The position numbers and the translations under genes were made by a program. From Methanotrichaceae archaeon (GTDB lineage Archaea; Halobacteriota; Methanosarcinia; Methanotrichales; Methanotrichaceae), in NCBI GenBank assembly GCA_013178225.1, contig JABLXE010000003.1, positions 248,001 through 312,000 of the forward strand: a stretch of 64,000 nt of DNA. The letters run 5' to 3'. Positions 8,324 to 16,765 of the stretch are shown one piece after another. The notes below the pieces were generated by a model. It was not told the origin of the DNA, did no database searches, and saw only the letters and a program-made list of their open reading frames with translations. The number at the start of each line of letters is the position of its first letter. Positions within the stretch are counted from its first letter, which is position 1.

Positions 8324-9815
8324 ATTCCAGGTATTTAGGGACGAAAACCTTTGTGACCAATGCAGGGGCTGCGAGAGACAGTGCGCCTTCGGGACGCACA
8401 GGTATGACGAGACCCAGGACAGGATGATATCCGACGACTTCAAGTGCGCTGGATGCCAGAGATGCGTGATATTCTGTCCCAAAGGTGCCATCACGATACG
8501 GCCTACTCCCTCGTCCTACCGGCCCAACGCCAACTGGTCGCGAGAGAAGATCGAAGACCTGAAAAGGCAGGCTGAGACCGGCGGGGTAATCCTGACCGGC
8601 TGCGGCAACGACAAACCCTTCCGCATTTACTGGGACCATATCGTTCTCAATGCCTCTCAGGTCACCAACCCCTCCATCGACCCTCTGCGAGAGCCCATGG
8701 AGCTGCGCACGTTCCTGGGATCCAAGCCCGATTTCATCGATCTGAAGGTCGATGGAGATCATGTGGATATCGATACCAGAATTGGCCCCAATCTGATGAT
8801 AGAGGCGCCGATTCTCTTCTCCGCCATGTCCTACGGAGCTATCAGCTACAATGCCTTCAACGCGCTTGCCCGCGCCGCCTGCTCTTCGGGCACCTTTTTC
8901 AATACCGGCGAGGGAGGCCTTCCCAGGGAGATGCGGGAAGAGTTCGGCCGCTGCGCCATAGTGCAGGTGGCGTCGGGAAGATTCGGCATAGATGCCGAGT
9001 ACCTGAACTGCGCGGCTGCTGTGGAGATCAAGGTCGGACAGGGAGCCAAGCCGGGAATCGGCGGCCATTTGCCCGGAGAGAAGGTCTCGCAGTCTGTAGC
9101 CTCCACCAGGATGATTCCGGCCGGAGCCGATGCTATTTCGCCGGCTCCGCATCACGATATCTACTCAATCGAAGATCTCTCCATGCTGATTCATGCCCTA
9201 AAGGAGGCCACCAACTACGAGAAGCCGATCTCGGTCAAGATTGCGGCCGTTCACAACTTCGCGGCAATAGCTTCGGGAATTGTGCGAGCGGGAGCAGACA
9301 TCATCGCCATAGACGGCCTGCGAGGAGGTACAGGGGCCGCACCCAAGGCCATTCGAGACAACGTCGGAATTCCAATCGAGCTGGCCATCTCCTCGCTCGA
9401 CCGGCGGCTGAGGGATGAGGGCATAAGGAACCGCTGCTCCATCATTGCCGCGGGCGGAACCAGGTGCAGCGCGGATGTGATCAAGGCCATTGCGCTAGGC
9501 GCTGACGCAGTTTATATAGGAACGGCGGCATTGGTAGCCATGGGCTGTAACCTGTGCCAGAAGTGCTATACCGGCAAGTGCAACTGGGGCATATGCACTC
9601 AGGATCCGCGCCTGTCTGGCAGGCTCAACACGGATATCGCCGCCATGCGGCTGTCCAATCTCCTGGCCGCCTGGTCTCATGAGATAAAGGAGATGCTGGG
9701 CGGCATGGGCATCAACGCCCTGGAGTCGCTACGAGGAAACAGGGATCACCTGCGGGGCGTGGGACTTTACGAATGGGAGCTGGACGTACTCGGCATCAAG
9801 GGCGCCGGAGAGTGA
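8301..9815 (+). CDS. gltB: Glutamate synthase, FMN-binding central subunit with N-terminal ferredoxin domain
   Basis: This 504-residue subunit is the catalytic core that reduces 2-oxoglutarate plus ammonia to glutamate. The N-terminus has two 4Fe-4S motifs (LCDQCRGCERQC near residue 18 and KCAGCQRCVIFCP near residue 50), absent from the bacterial large subunit. The FMN-dependent TIM barrel follows, with GGTGAAPKAIRDN and IIAAGGTRCSADVIKAIALG. A 3Fe-4S site typical of GltB has spacing C-x5-C-x4-C in CNLCQKCYTGKC near residue 415. The ferredoxin domain suggests electrons come from reduced ferredoxin or the partner Fe-S proteins downstream rather than from an NADPH subunit, since no GltD-like flavoprotein is encoded here. 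Confidence 0.95.
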   Translation: MKSFLFPEFQVFRDENLCDQCRGCERQCAFGTHRYDETQDRMISDDFKCAGCQRCVIFCPKGAITIRPTPSSYRPNANWSREKIEDLKRQAETGGVILTGCGNDKPFRIYWDHIVLNASQVTNPSIDPLREPMELRTFLGSKPDFIDLKVDGDHVDIDTRIGPNLMIEAPILFSAMSYGAISYNAFNALARAACSSGTFFNTGEGGLPREMREEFGRCAIVQVASGRFGIDAEYLNCAAAVEIKVGQGAKPGIGGHLPGEKVSQSVASTRMIPAGADAISPAPHHDIYSIEDLSMLIHALKEATNYEKPISVKIAAVHNFAAIASGIVRAGADIIAIDGLRGGTGAAPKAIRDNVGIPIELAISSLDRRLRDEGIRNRCSIIAAGGTRCSADVIKAIALGADAVYIGTAALVAMGCNLCQKCYTGKCNWGICTQDPRLSGRLNTDIAAMRLSNLLAAWSHEIKEMLGGMGINALESLRGNRDHLRGVGLYEWELDVLGIKGAGE

Positions 9816-9822
9816 TGGCATA

Positions 9823-10623
9823 ATGGCCAGGGCGGAGCTGGATGAGAGTGTTCCCAGGTGGGATCCGATGGAACAGGCAGAGATTGATGCACGAGGAATC
9901 GCAACCAGAGAGCTGAACGACAGGCTAAGAGACCTGATGAAGGCCGGCATCGAGCACGTGGTGCTGAAAAACGTCTGCGGTCAGAGATATATAGGGACCA
10001 GGCTCTATACGCCCGAGAAGAAGAAGATGGAGATAGAGATCTTCGGCACTCCCGGAAACGATTTGGGGGCCTTCCTTTACGGCCACAATATCAGGGTACA
10101 CGGAAACGCCCAGGACGGCGTCGGAAACACCATGGACGACGGCGAGATCGTGGTGGAGGGAAGGGCCGGCGATGTCCTGGGGATGTCCATGAGAGGCGGA
10201 AAGATCTTCATCCGGGACAATGTGGGCTACCGGACCGCCCTGCACATGAAGGAGTTCGAGGACAAGAAGCCGCTCCTGGTAATAGGCGGCACCTCTCAGG
10301 ACTTCCTTGGCGAATACATGGCAGGCGGAACGGTGATACTTCTCGGATTGGGGGATCGGACTCATCTGGCCAACCACATAGGAACGGGCATGCACGGAGG
10401 AGCCATCTACCTGCGGGGAGCCGTAGATCCGTCCCAGGTGGGAAAGGAGGTGGCCATATCTCCACTAAGCGACCCGGACCGAGAGCTGTTGAAGAAACAC
10501 GTGGGCGAATTTGTGAGCAATTTTCCCGAGTTGAACCTGGACCTATCGGAGATCATGAAGAAGGAGTTTGTCAGACTTTCCCCACGGTCCAAGAGGCCTT
10601 ATGAGAAGCTCTATACCTACTGA
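9823..10623 (+). CDS. Glutamate synthase GXGXG-domain subunit
   Basis: This 266-residue right-handed beta-helix protein corresponds to the C-terminal domain of bacterial GltB. Regularly spaced glycine turns are visible in GNDLGAFLYGHNIRVHGNAQ and GRAGDVLGMSMRGGKIFI, and again around GGTSQDFLGEYMAGGTVILL. In the bacterial enzyme this domain braces the amidotransferase and FMN domains; in archaea the separate proteins are assumed to assemble. It starts 7 bases after the FMN subunit and is clearly co-transcribed. A related GXGXG fold occurs in formylmethanofuran dehydrogenase FwdC/FmdC, but the position behind gltB decides the assignment. Confidence 0.93.
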   Translation: MARAELDESVPRWDPMEQAEIDARGIATRELNDRLRDLMKAGIEHVVLKNVCGQRYIGTRLYTPEKKKMEIEIFGTPGNDLGAFLYGHNIRVHGNAQDGVGNTMDDGEIVVEGRAGDVLGMSMRGGKIFIRDNVGYRTALHMKEFEDKKPLLVIGGTSQDFLGEYMAGGTVILLGLGDRTHLANHIGTGMHGGAIYLRGAVDPSQVGKEVAISPLSDPDRELLKKHVGEFVSNFPELNLDLSEIMKKEFVRLSPRSKRPYEKLYTY

Positions 10624-10692
10624 GACCAGAATTCCGGAGCTCAAAGCTTCAGCCTGCAAGATCTTGAGGAGGGATTAAAGATTCGGGTTTAT

Positions 10693-11118
10693 GTGGACAT
10701 CAACCGCTGCATAGGATGTCGTTCCTGCGAGGTGGCCTGCAAGAGGGTTCACGAGGGCAAGGGACACATGAACGTTCATTTTTCCGGCGATCACGCCTCA
10801 GTGCCGGTCTTCTGCCATCACTGTGAGGACGCCACCTGCACCATGGCCTGTTTTTCAGGTGCCCTGTACAAGGACGGAGAGAAAACCGCGTTTGCACTGG
10901 ACAAGTGCACCGGCTGTGGCCTCTGCCGCCTGGCCTGTCCCTTCGGGGTGGTGTGGACCAATAAGCTGGCCCACAAGTGCGACCTGTGCGCAGGACGGGA
11001 TATTCCGGCCTGCGTACAGACCTGTCCGGCCAATGCACTCACCACCGATTACGATAAAACCCTGAAGAGGGCCAGGTCCAGAGCGGTTTTGGCTGCCGCT
11101 CATGGAGGTAGAAGATGA
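10693..11118 (+). CDS. 4Fe-4S ferredoxin-like protein of the glutamate synthase cluster (HycB/NrfC type)
   Basis: This protein of about 141 residues has four cysteine clusters: CIGCRSCEVAC at the N-terminus, CHHCEDATCTMAC, CTGCGLCRLACP, and HKCDLCAGRDIPACVQTCP. This is the pattern of four-cluster electron-transfer subunits in molybdopterin enzymes and hydrogenases. It probably feeds or accepts electrons at the glutamate synthase. The coordinates use the GTG at 10693, the first canonical start. However, an AGGAGGG at 10667-10673 lies 18-19 bases upstream of that GTG and perfectly spaced for an ATT at 10681, which would add four residues (RVYV after initiator Met) normal for the family. The next gene begins 4 bases before its stop. 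Confidence 0.85.
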   Translation: MDINRCIGCRSCEVACKRVHEGKGHMNVHFSGDHASVPVFCHHCEDATCTMACFSGALYKDGEKTAFALDKCTGCGLCRLACPFGVVWTNKLAHKCDLCAGRDIPACVQTCPANALTTDYDKTLKRARSRAVLAAAHGGRR

Positions 11119-11534
11119 TTCGAGTTGATGCCAGCAAATGCCTGGGCTGTTACTCATGCTCCAATGTGTGCCCAAATAAATTCATAACCCGGGAGGAGAC
11201 GGAAGACCGGCGGACCATTCACTTCGCCAGGTGCAGCGAGGAATGCGACCTGTGTGTTGAGTTCTGTCCCGCCAAGGCCCTGACCCTGGTTCCGCTGGAC
11301 CTAGAATGCGAGGAGCCGAGTGTATCTTTTGAGCTGGTGCCCTGCAAGATCTGCGGCGCTAAATACGCAACTGAGCCCATGCTGCAAAGGGTCGAGGCCT
11401 CTTTGCCGCAGGAGTTGCAGAAGGATACGTCAGGCCTTGCCTGGATCAGGATCTGTCCGGTCTGCCGGCGGGACCTGGAGGCCGAGAGGGCCGCCAAGCA
11501 GCTGGTGCTGGGAAGAAGCCGGAAAAGCCTCTGA
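11115..11534 (+). CDS. 4Fe-4S ferredoxin with C-terminal zinc-ribbon-like region
   Basis: This 139-residue protein has CLGCYSCSNVCP and CDLCVEFCPAKAL ferredoxin clusters in the first 60 residues. A second cysteine pair region follows (CKICGAKYA near residue 77 and CPVCRRD near residue 116), reminiscent of the C-terminal region of hydrogenase subunit HycF. It overlaps the preceding ferredoxin gene by 4 bases (ATGA), so the two are translationally coupled and likely act together as the electron supply of the split glutamate synthase. A hairpin terminator follows. The family role is inferred from context; similar proteins serve hydrogenase and CO-dehydrogenase complexes, but none is encoded nearby. 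Confidence 0.78.
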   Translation: MIRVDASKCLGCYSCSNVCPNKFITREETEDRRTIHFARCSEECDLCVEFCPAKALTLVPLDLECEEPSVSFELVPCKICGAKYATEPMLQRVEASLPQELQKDTSGLAWIRICPVCRRDLEAERAAKQLVLGRSRKSL

Positions 11535-11541
11535 AGGCCGC

Positions 11542-11580
11542 GAAAGCCCTGTACCAAGGCCGGGCTTTCTTCAATTTTTT
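11542..11580 (+). terminator. Terminator of the glutamate synthase operon
   Basis: GAAAGCCC (11542-11549) pairs with GGGCTTTC (11562-11569), an 8-bp perfect stem with a 12-base loop, followed by a T6 run ending at 11580. It stands right after the second ferredoxin gene. Confidence 0.65.
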
Positions 11581-11656
11581 GGGTCTCGATATTTTAGTGC
11601 CAGAAAAATATTGTATTTTTAAATTTGGTTTTTAAATTTGTTTTTGAATTAAAAGA

Positions 11657-12205
11657 TTATAGGTCGTGGATGACCTTCAGCCGAAGCTTGGAGAAATCCT
11701 CCTTGACCTCCACCATGAATCCCATTCCGGAAAAAATCTCCTCCAGCTCGATGCGGACGAACTTCTTGGAGAGATCGGAGCCGAAGATCAGCGTGAACTC
11801 GCTCTTGGCCGTCTTGGAGAGCGTGAAGAGATTGCACATCTCCAGCCTCCTGAGGATGCTCTCGGCATTGAAGAGCTTGTGCTTGAACTGTTCGGCGTGG
11901 GCCCGGGAGACCTCGCGATGCATATCCCAGAACTTCTCCTTTTCGGGATGAGACTCGATGAAACCCAGGAATAAAATCCAGTGGTCTATGTCCAGTATGA
12001 TGTGCTCGCCTGCAGCGAGCATTTCCGCGTGAGTGTAGACCTTTTTGTCCTCGGCGAAGTCGAAAAGGGACTTGTGCCGTCCAAAGAATTTCAGCGACTC
12101 CCGCATCAGCTCGCTCTGAGACATCCCCAGGTCCTCTTTCATCTTCTTGAACAGGCCCGCAGTTTCTTCATCCAAAGCGATAGTAATCCTTTCCGGCGAC
12201 TTCAT
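11657..12205 (-). CDS. Ribbon-helix-helix transcriptional regulator (CopG/NikR-like N-terminus)
   Basis: This 182-residue protein begins with an RHH DNA-binding motif (ERITIALDEETAGLFKKMKE, then GMSQSELMRESLKFF). A larger mostly helical C-terminal region (about 55-182) shows no recognisable ligand domain. The N-terminal strand would pair in a dimer to contact operator DNA. The C-terminus ends with an alternating hydrophobic pattern (FMVEVKEDFSKLRLKVIHDL) that could be an oligomerisation or sensing domain. It converges on the glutamate synthase operon from the opposite strand and has its own TATA box. The regulon is unknown. Confidence 0.75.
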   Translation of the reverse strand: MKSPERITIALDEETAGLFKKMKEDLGMSQSELMRESLKFFGRHKSLFDFAEDKKVYTHAEMLAAGEHIILDIDHWILFLGFIESHPEKEKFWDMHREVSRAHAEQFKHKLFNAESILRRLEMCNLFTLSKTAKSEFTLIFGSDLSKKFVRIELEEIFSGMGFMVEVKEDFSKLRLKVIHDL

Positions 12206-12270
12206 TTGCCCCTCTCACTTTTTCCTTGGATTTTTGCGCTTAACGTATATTACCTTTTTCAGACATTATC

Positions 12271-12281
12271 TTTTTATATAG
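12271..12281 (-). promoter_or_regulatory. TATA box of the RHH regulator
   Basis: The minus strand reads CTATATAAAAA, 66-76 bases upstream of the RHH start codon. It would place the transcription start about 40-45 bases before the ATG. Confidence 0.5.
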
Positions 12282-12466
12282 AAAAGCCGGAACACGATTT
12301 CCTCTTGGGCCTGGCTACAAAGACCGATATCATTATATTCCGAAACCGAGCAACCGTCAATTATGACCTGGATGAAAGATAAAGAGAAATACAGCGAAAA
12401 GGACCGAGAGAAGTTGGAGAAGGGCAGCGGAGACATCAAAGTTGTGACTTTGATCTGCAGCAGAAT

Positions 12467-13564
12467 CTACCGCTTTTTTTCCTGGTGAAACCGGGATTTG
12501 ATGCTCCGGTTGCCGAGGATCTCACAGATCCCGGCAGTTTTCTCTTTTAGCCCGGCGATGACCTCACCGCGGCTCTTTCCGGCGGCAAGTACCGATAGCA
12601 CAGGATCGCCCCTTTCAATCCGGGACCCGGGCCGAGGTATATCCGTCCGGTCCCCGCTCCTCAGGTCTTCCCCGATCACCAGGTCCCGGACCGCGTAGAT
12701 TATGGCCCGGCCGGCAACGGTCAGAGGTTGCGGCCTCTCTGGAAGCAGCCCTTCGAAGGCCAGCCGGTGGGCTTCGAAGACGTTTTGGCCGGTGGAAAGC
12801 TCGATTGCATCCAGGCTTCCCTGAAAGCGGGGATTCACCTCTACCACCACCGGGCCTCCGTCGGTTAGAAGAAAATCAACGCCGTTGCTTCCCCAGAGCC
12901 CCAGATCCGCAACTATCTCCTCAGCCATCTCCGCCATCCCGGGACAGGCGGGCTCCAGCGGGGTTATGTTCCCGCAGTATCTGAATCCCTCTGCACCCGT
13001 CCAGGCCTCGCCGATCAGCTGCTCGTTTGCGGAGACTGCCCGGGCCCGGCCTCCGGCCCCGATCACCGAAACGCTGGCCGGCCGCCCTTCAACAAAATCC
13101 TGAACTATCATCCCATCTTCCAGGCAGAGGTCTTCTTCTCTTAAGACCAGCCGGCATCCGGATCCCCCAGCGCCTCTGCGGGGCTTGACCACCGCAGGAT
13201 AGGTGGTTCCTTGGGCCCGATCACGGGTGGCAATGGCCGGATATCCCCTCTTCTCCAGCCAGCGGGACAGCCACAGCTTGTCCGATACCCGGAAGGCAGC
13301 ATCGGGCGGGTTGTTCAGAACCCGGCAGCCCTCAACCTGAGCATCCTCCAGACCTGAGCCCAGCACCACCGCATCGGGAGAGAATCGCTTTATTAAGGAA
13401 TTGAGATCGCCCGGACCGCAAGTCCTTTCAAGCAGAACCGTCTCAAGGCTGCAGTCCTGCAGGTCCAGATCGCAGAAGCAATCGGCGGCTATGACCGAGT
13501 GGCCCGCTCTGGCGGCAGAACAGGCAATGTGCCTGATATTAATTCCCGCCGCCAGAATCTTCAT
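12467..13564 (-). CDS. ATP-grasp carboligase-like protein (COG2232 type)
   Basis: This 365-residue protein has the ATP-grasp order: N-terminal pre-ATP-grasp domain (MKILAAGINIRHIACSAARA), ATP-binding PAVVKPRRGAGGSGCRLV near residue 130, and metal-binding GVDFLLTDGGPVVVEVNPRF near residue 230. It resembles the methanogen proteins described as ATP-dependent carboligases related to biotin carboxylase. Such enzymes join a carboxylate to an amine or thiol through an acyl phosphate; the substrate is unknown. One alternative is a role like MfnD, the ATP-grasp tyramine-glutamate ligase of methanofuran synthesis, but the length and motifs fit COG2232 better. Its start overlaps the stop of the upstream Trm56 gene by 4 bases. 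Confidence 0.75.
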   Translation of the reverse strand: MKILAAGINIRHIACSAARAGHSVIAADCFCDLDLQDCSLETVLLERTCGPGDLNSLIKRFSPDAVVLGSGLEDAQVEGCRVLNNPPDAAFRVSDKLWLSRWLEKRGYPAIATRDRAQGTTYPAVVKPRRGAGGSGCRLVLREEDLCLEDGMIVQDFVEGRPASVSVIGAGGRARAVSANEQLIGEAWTGAEGFRYCGNITPLEPACPGMAEMAEEIVADLGLWGSNGVDFLLTDGGPVVVEVNPRFQGSLDAIELSTGQNVFEAHRLAFEGLLPERPQPLTVAGRAIIYAVRDLVIGEDLRSGDRTDIPRPGSRIERGDPVLSVLAAGKSRGEVIAGLKEKTAGICEILGNRSIKSRFHQEKKR

Positions 13565-14112
13565 GGGGAGATTCCGTCCTCCGGCTTGGACTGGTGAGAG
13601 CCGATCACCTTCTTGCTGTGAGCTGAGGGAATGATCTTGAGGCCGCCTTCGAACTCCCGGGATAGCTCAGAACCCTCGAACAGCCGGTCCAAAAACACGG
13701 CTAAAGCCGCCACCTCGGAGTGGGGCTGGTTTCCAACCCCTATGTTCCAGTCCGCCAGATCGTACATCTCCGCCGGAACCTTCTCAGCTCCCACCACCAC
13801 CAGCAGGCGGTCGCAGCTGCGAACCTCGTCTATTACCTCCGGCAGATTGGATCCGTACATGGTCAGATGCACCACCTTTCCTCCCGCCTCCTTCCAGCGG
13901 AAAACCTCGCCCTTCCAGCTCACCCCGGCTTTGAGACGAAAAGTTCCGCCCCACCTGGCAGCGGCGTCGTTCAGGCTCTCCTCAATGCTGGAATCGCGGC
14001 CGGAGAGCAGCATCTCCTCTGCTCCGAAGGCTCTGGCCACCAGCCCCACATGGGTGGTGATTCTCTTATCCCTCTCCGGCCGGTGGCCCAGGCGCAGAAC
14101 CACAACTCGCAT
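13561..14112 (-). CDS. trm56: tRNA (cytidine(56)-2'-O)-methyltransferase
   Basis: This 183-residue archaeal SPOUT methyltransferase 2'-O-methylates C56 in the T-loop of tRNAs. The N-terminus VVVLRLGHRPERDKRITTHV, the central HLTMYGSNLPEVIDEV, and the knotted SAM-binding VVGAEKVPAEMYDLADWNIG and VGNQPHSEVAALAVFLDRL are characteristic of the family. It is the first gene of a two-gene minus-strand unit with the ATP-grasp protein (ATGA overlap). The divergent RecJ-like gene starts 75 bases away, so the two promoters share this interval. Confidence 0.94.
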   Translation of the reverse strand: MRVVVLRLGHRPERDKRITTHVGLVARAFGAEEMLLSGRDSSIEESLNDAAARWGGTFRLKAGVSWKGEVFRWKEAGGKVVHLTMYGSNLPEVIDEVRSCDRLLVVVGAEKVPAEMYDLADWNIGVGNQPHSEVAALAVFLDRLFEGSELSREFEGGLKIIPSAHSKKVIGSHQSKPEDGISP

Positions 14113-14187
14113 GGCCGGGAAGAATCCGGCATGTTATTTATCTCCTTTCCAAAATCGATAAATTCCTGAGCTGCGTCTGCTTGAAGG

Positions 14188-16326
14188 ATGAACCTGTGCG
14201 ATAATTGCCGGGGCAAAGGCTACCTGGTCGTAGGAGAGCGGACCTGCCCCAATTGTGGAGGCAGCGGAAAGACCGATTCCATAAGCCTGGGGGCGGCCTC
14301 GGATAGCGATATGAAGGAGCTGATCGAGAACGGGGCTGCCAAGTGCGCCGTCTGCCGGGGTTCAGGCAAGATCCCGGTGACTGAGACCTGTCAGGCATGT
14401 GGGGGCCTCGGTCGCGAATACACCTGCGTGGTGTGCGGCTCACGGCTCAACAACAAAGGTGAGCTGTGCGAGCGCTGTTCCAAGAAGCCTCTGGTGCATA
14501 TCCTGGACCAGGCCTGCGACACCGGCGATCTGGTCGTGGGAGGGGTCTATCAGGGCACCGTTTCCGGTCTGGCCAACTTTGGAGCCTTCGTGGACCTAAA
14601 CGACCACGTTCGCGGCCTGGCCCACAACAAATACCTGAAGAGCCGACCGGAGGTGGGAGACACCCTGCTGGTCAACGTGAGAAGCATCGCTCCCAACGGC
14701 AATATCGAGCTGGAGCCGGTCGAGCTTCGGGAATACAATACCGTGGAGGTGGAGAAGGATCTGCCGATCTCCAAGGTCGGCGAGCTGCAGAAGATGGTCG
14801 GCAAGCTGGTGATGATCAAGGGAGAGGTCATCCAGGTGAAGCAGACCGGAGGCCCGACCATCTTCACGGTCGCAGATGACGGCGGCCTGGTCTTCTGTGC
14901 CGCCTTCGAGCGAGCCGGAGTGCGGGCCTACGCCGAGATCGACAGCGAGATGATGGTGCGGGTGGCAGGTGAAGTCACTCTCCGGAACAACCAGGTTCAG
15001 ATCGAGATCCGCTCCATGAAGAGGCTGTGGGGCGGAGATGCGGCCAAAGTGAAGGACTCAATCGAGCAGGCCATAGACAGACGGGCCGAGCCCAGCGACG
15101 TCCCCTTCCTGGTACAGAGCGATGTCCTCACTTCCCTCAAGCCGGCCATGAAAGCGGTGGCCAAAGAGATACGAAGGGCGGTTCTCAAGTCCCGGCCAAT
15201 CGTCGTTCGGCACCACGCCGATGCCGACGGGATCACCGCAGCGGTGGCCATTGAGACGGCCATTCTCCCGCTGATAAAAGAGGTGGGAGGGCCCGATGCC
15301 GAATACTACAACTACCGCCGGGCTCCATCCAAAGCCCCCTTCTACGAGCTGGAGGACGTGACCAAAGACCTGAGCTACGCTCTCGAAGACCAGAGCAGAC
15401 ACGGCCAGAAGATGCCGCTGATAGTCCTGATGGATAACGGCTCCACCGAAGAGGATGTGCCGGCCATGAGGCAGGCCCAGGTCTACGGGCTGGAGATGCT
15501 GGTCGTGGACCATCACCACCCTCACAAGATCGTGGACCAGTTTCTGATCGCCCACGTCAATCCCGCGCACGTGGGCGGCGATTTCGGGGTCACCACCGGC
15601 ATGATCGCCACCGAAATTGCACGCATGATCTATCCCGCAATCGAGAGCAAGATCCGGCATTTTCCGGCGGTATCGGCGGTCGGAGACCGGAGCGAAGCGC
15701 CGGAGGCGGGGCTGTTCATAAAGCTGATCGAGGACCGCTTCAAGCGCGAAGACCTGAAGAAGATCGCCCTGGCCCTGGACTACGAGGCCTTCTGGCTGCG
15801 CTTCAATGAGGGCCGGGGACTCATCAACGACATCCTGTGCTTGGGAAGGCTGGACCGTCACCAGAGAATCGTGGATTTGCTGTGCGAGCAGGCCGAGGCG
15901 GCAATCGACGAGCAGCTCCGGGCCTCCATGGGCAACGTCAAGAGCACCAGGCTTCCCAACGGCGTGGTGATGAACGTCCTGGACGTGGAGAACTTCGCCC
16001 ACAAGTTCACCTTCCCGCCGCCGGGAAAGACCTCCGGCGAGGTGCACGACCGTCTGTGCCAGAGGTTCTCGGACAAGCCTGTGGTCACAATCGGCTACGG
16101 CCCAGACTTCGCAGTGCTGCGCTCCCGCGGAGTGCGCATGAACATCCCGCAGATGGTAAAGGAGCTGATGGAGGAGATTCCCAACGGCGGGGTCTCGGGC
16201 GGCGGACACCTGGTGGTGGGGTCCATCAAGTTCGTGGGCGGAATGAGGAAGGAAGTGCTGGCCAAGATGGCGGAGAAGATCGCTGCCTGTTCGGTGGACG
16301 CGGTCGTCCCCGCGCCCAGGGCCTAA
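14188..16326 (+). CDS. Archaeal RecJ-like DHH-family phosphoesterase with DnaJ-type zinc finger and S1 domain
   Basis: This 712-residue protein belongs to the archaea-specific RecJ-like group (COG1107). Two DnaJ-type CxxCxGxG zinc-finger repeats occupy residues 4-75 (CDNCRGKGY, CPNCGGSGK, CAVCRGSGK, CQACGGLG) with a further CxxC pair (CVVCGSRL). They are followed by an S1 RNA-binding domain (GGVYQGTVSGLANFGAFVDL, about 110-185), an OB-fold (about 200-280), and a DHH/DHHA1 nuclease core (VRHHADADGI near 345, VVDHHHPHK near 440, GGGHLVVG near 670). All DHH metal ligands are visible. Family members degrade single-stranded nucleic acids. The S1 and zinc-finger modules suggest RNA or RNA-primed DNA; this is inferred. 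Confidence 0.9.
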   Translation: MNLCDNCRGKGYLVVGERTCPNCGGSGKTDSISLGAASDSDMKELIENGAAKCAVCRGSGKIPVTETCQACGGLGREYTCVVCGSRLNNKGELCERCSKKPLVHILDQACDTGDLVVGGVYQGTVSGLANFGAFVDLNDHVRGLAHNKYLKSRPEVGDTLLVNVRSIAPNGNIELEPVELREYNTVEVEKDLPISKVGELQKMVGKLVMIKGEVIQVKQTGGPTIFTVADDGGLVFCAAFERAGVRAYAEIDSEMMVRVAGEVTLRNNQVQIEIRSMKRLWGGDAAKVKDSIEQAIDRRAEPSDVPFLVQSDVLTSLKPAMKAVAKEIRRAVLKSRPIVVRHHADADGITAAVAIETAILPLIKEVGGPDAEYYNYRRAPSKAPFYELEDVTKDLSYALEDQSRHGQKMPLIVLMDNGSTEEDVPAMRQAQVYGLEMLVVDHHHPHKIVDQFLIAHVNPAHVGGDFGVTTGMIATEIARMIYPAIESKIRHFPAVSAVGDRSEAPEAGLFIKLIEDRFKREDLKKIALALDYEAFWLRFNEGRGLINDILCLGRLDRHQRIVDLLCEQAEAAIDEQLRASMGNVKSTRLPNGVVMNVLDVENFAHKFTFPPPGKTSGEVHDRLCQRFSDKPVVTIGYGPDFAVLRSRGVRMNIPQMVKELMEEIPNGGVSGGGHLVVGSIKFVGGMRKEVLAKMAEKIAACSVDAVVPAPRA

Positions 16327-16429
16327 TCATCGAATCTGTGCATTTATTTAATTATATATCGTTATTAATTTAAAGATTTATTACGAATACTTTTATCTTA
16401 CCCTTCCGCGATCCCATCATCGTGATTTC

Positions 16430-16765
16430 ATGAGTGAGCTTTTGGAAGTGGTGATTACCAAGGATGACTACCTGGAATTCCTGGCCCAGCGGCTGCGTCT
16501 CACGGGCTCCTGCCAGCGGGACATTGAGAACATCAGCTTTCCGTTTCTCCTCTCCTCGGGAAGCGAGATGCTGCGAACCTACATACTGAACGCCACCGAG
16601 TTTTCGACAACCCTTGCCGACGAGTACCGGCTTCCCGACCGCGGATTCATGTGGTTTCTGTTCTCTCAGGCCCTAAAAGAGATTCACGCCGAGCCGAATC
16701 GAGTGGTCATAAGATACGAGCTGCAGGAAGAGTATCGAAAGCCGTTCAAGATGTTCTACCTCTGA
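16430..16765 (+). CDS. Conserved-looking hypothetical protein, 111 residues
   Basis: I do not recognise this small soluble protein. It is mixed alpha/beta with an acidic N-terminus (SELLEVVITKDDYLEFLAQR) and an aromatic segment (GFMWFLFSQALKEIH). There are no metal motifs or membrane spans; its one cysteine (TGSCQRD) is not part of a cluster. It has an AT-rich promoter region (16345-16400 includes several TATA-like runs) and normal GC-rich codon use, so it appears genuine. Its 3' end overlaps the convergent radical SAM gene by 10 bases. Confidence 0.7.
   Translation: MSELLEVVITKDDYLEFLAQRLRLTGSCQRDIENISFPFLLSSGSEMLRTYILNATEFSTTLADEYRLPDRGFMWFLFSQALKEIHAEPNRVVIRYELQEEYRKPFKMFYL

Noticed and set aside
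9823-10623. GXGXG protein as formylmethanofuran dehydrogenase subunit C
   Set aside because: It follows the glutamate synthase FMN subunit by 7 bases and no other fwd/fmd gene is nearby.
12467-13564. ATP-grasp protein as MfnD of methanofuran synthesis
   Set aside because: It is longer than expected and closer to the COG2232 pattern, and it is paired with trm56 rather than with methanofuran genes.
15058-16209. Long open frame opposite the RecJ-like gene
   Set aside because: It is antisense to a strongly conserved coding region; composition is that of a codon-bias shadow.
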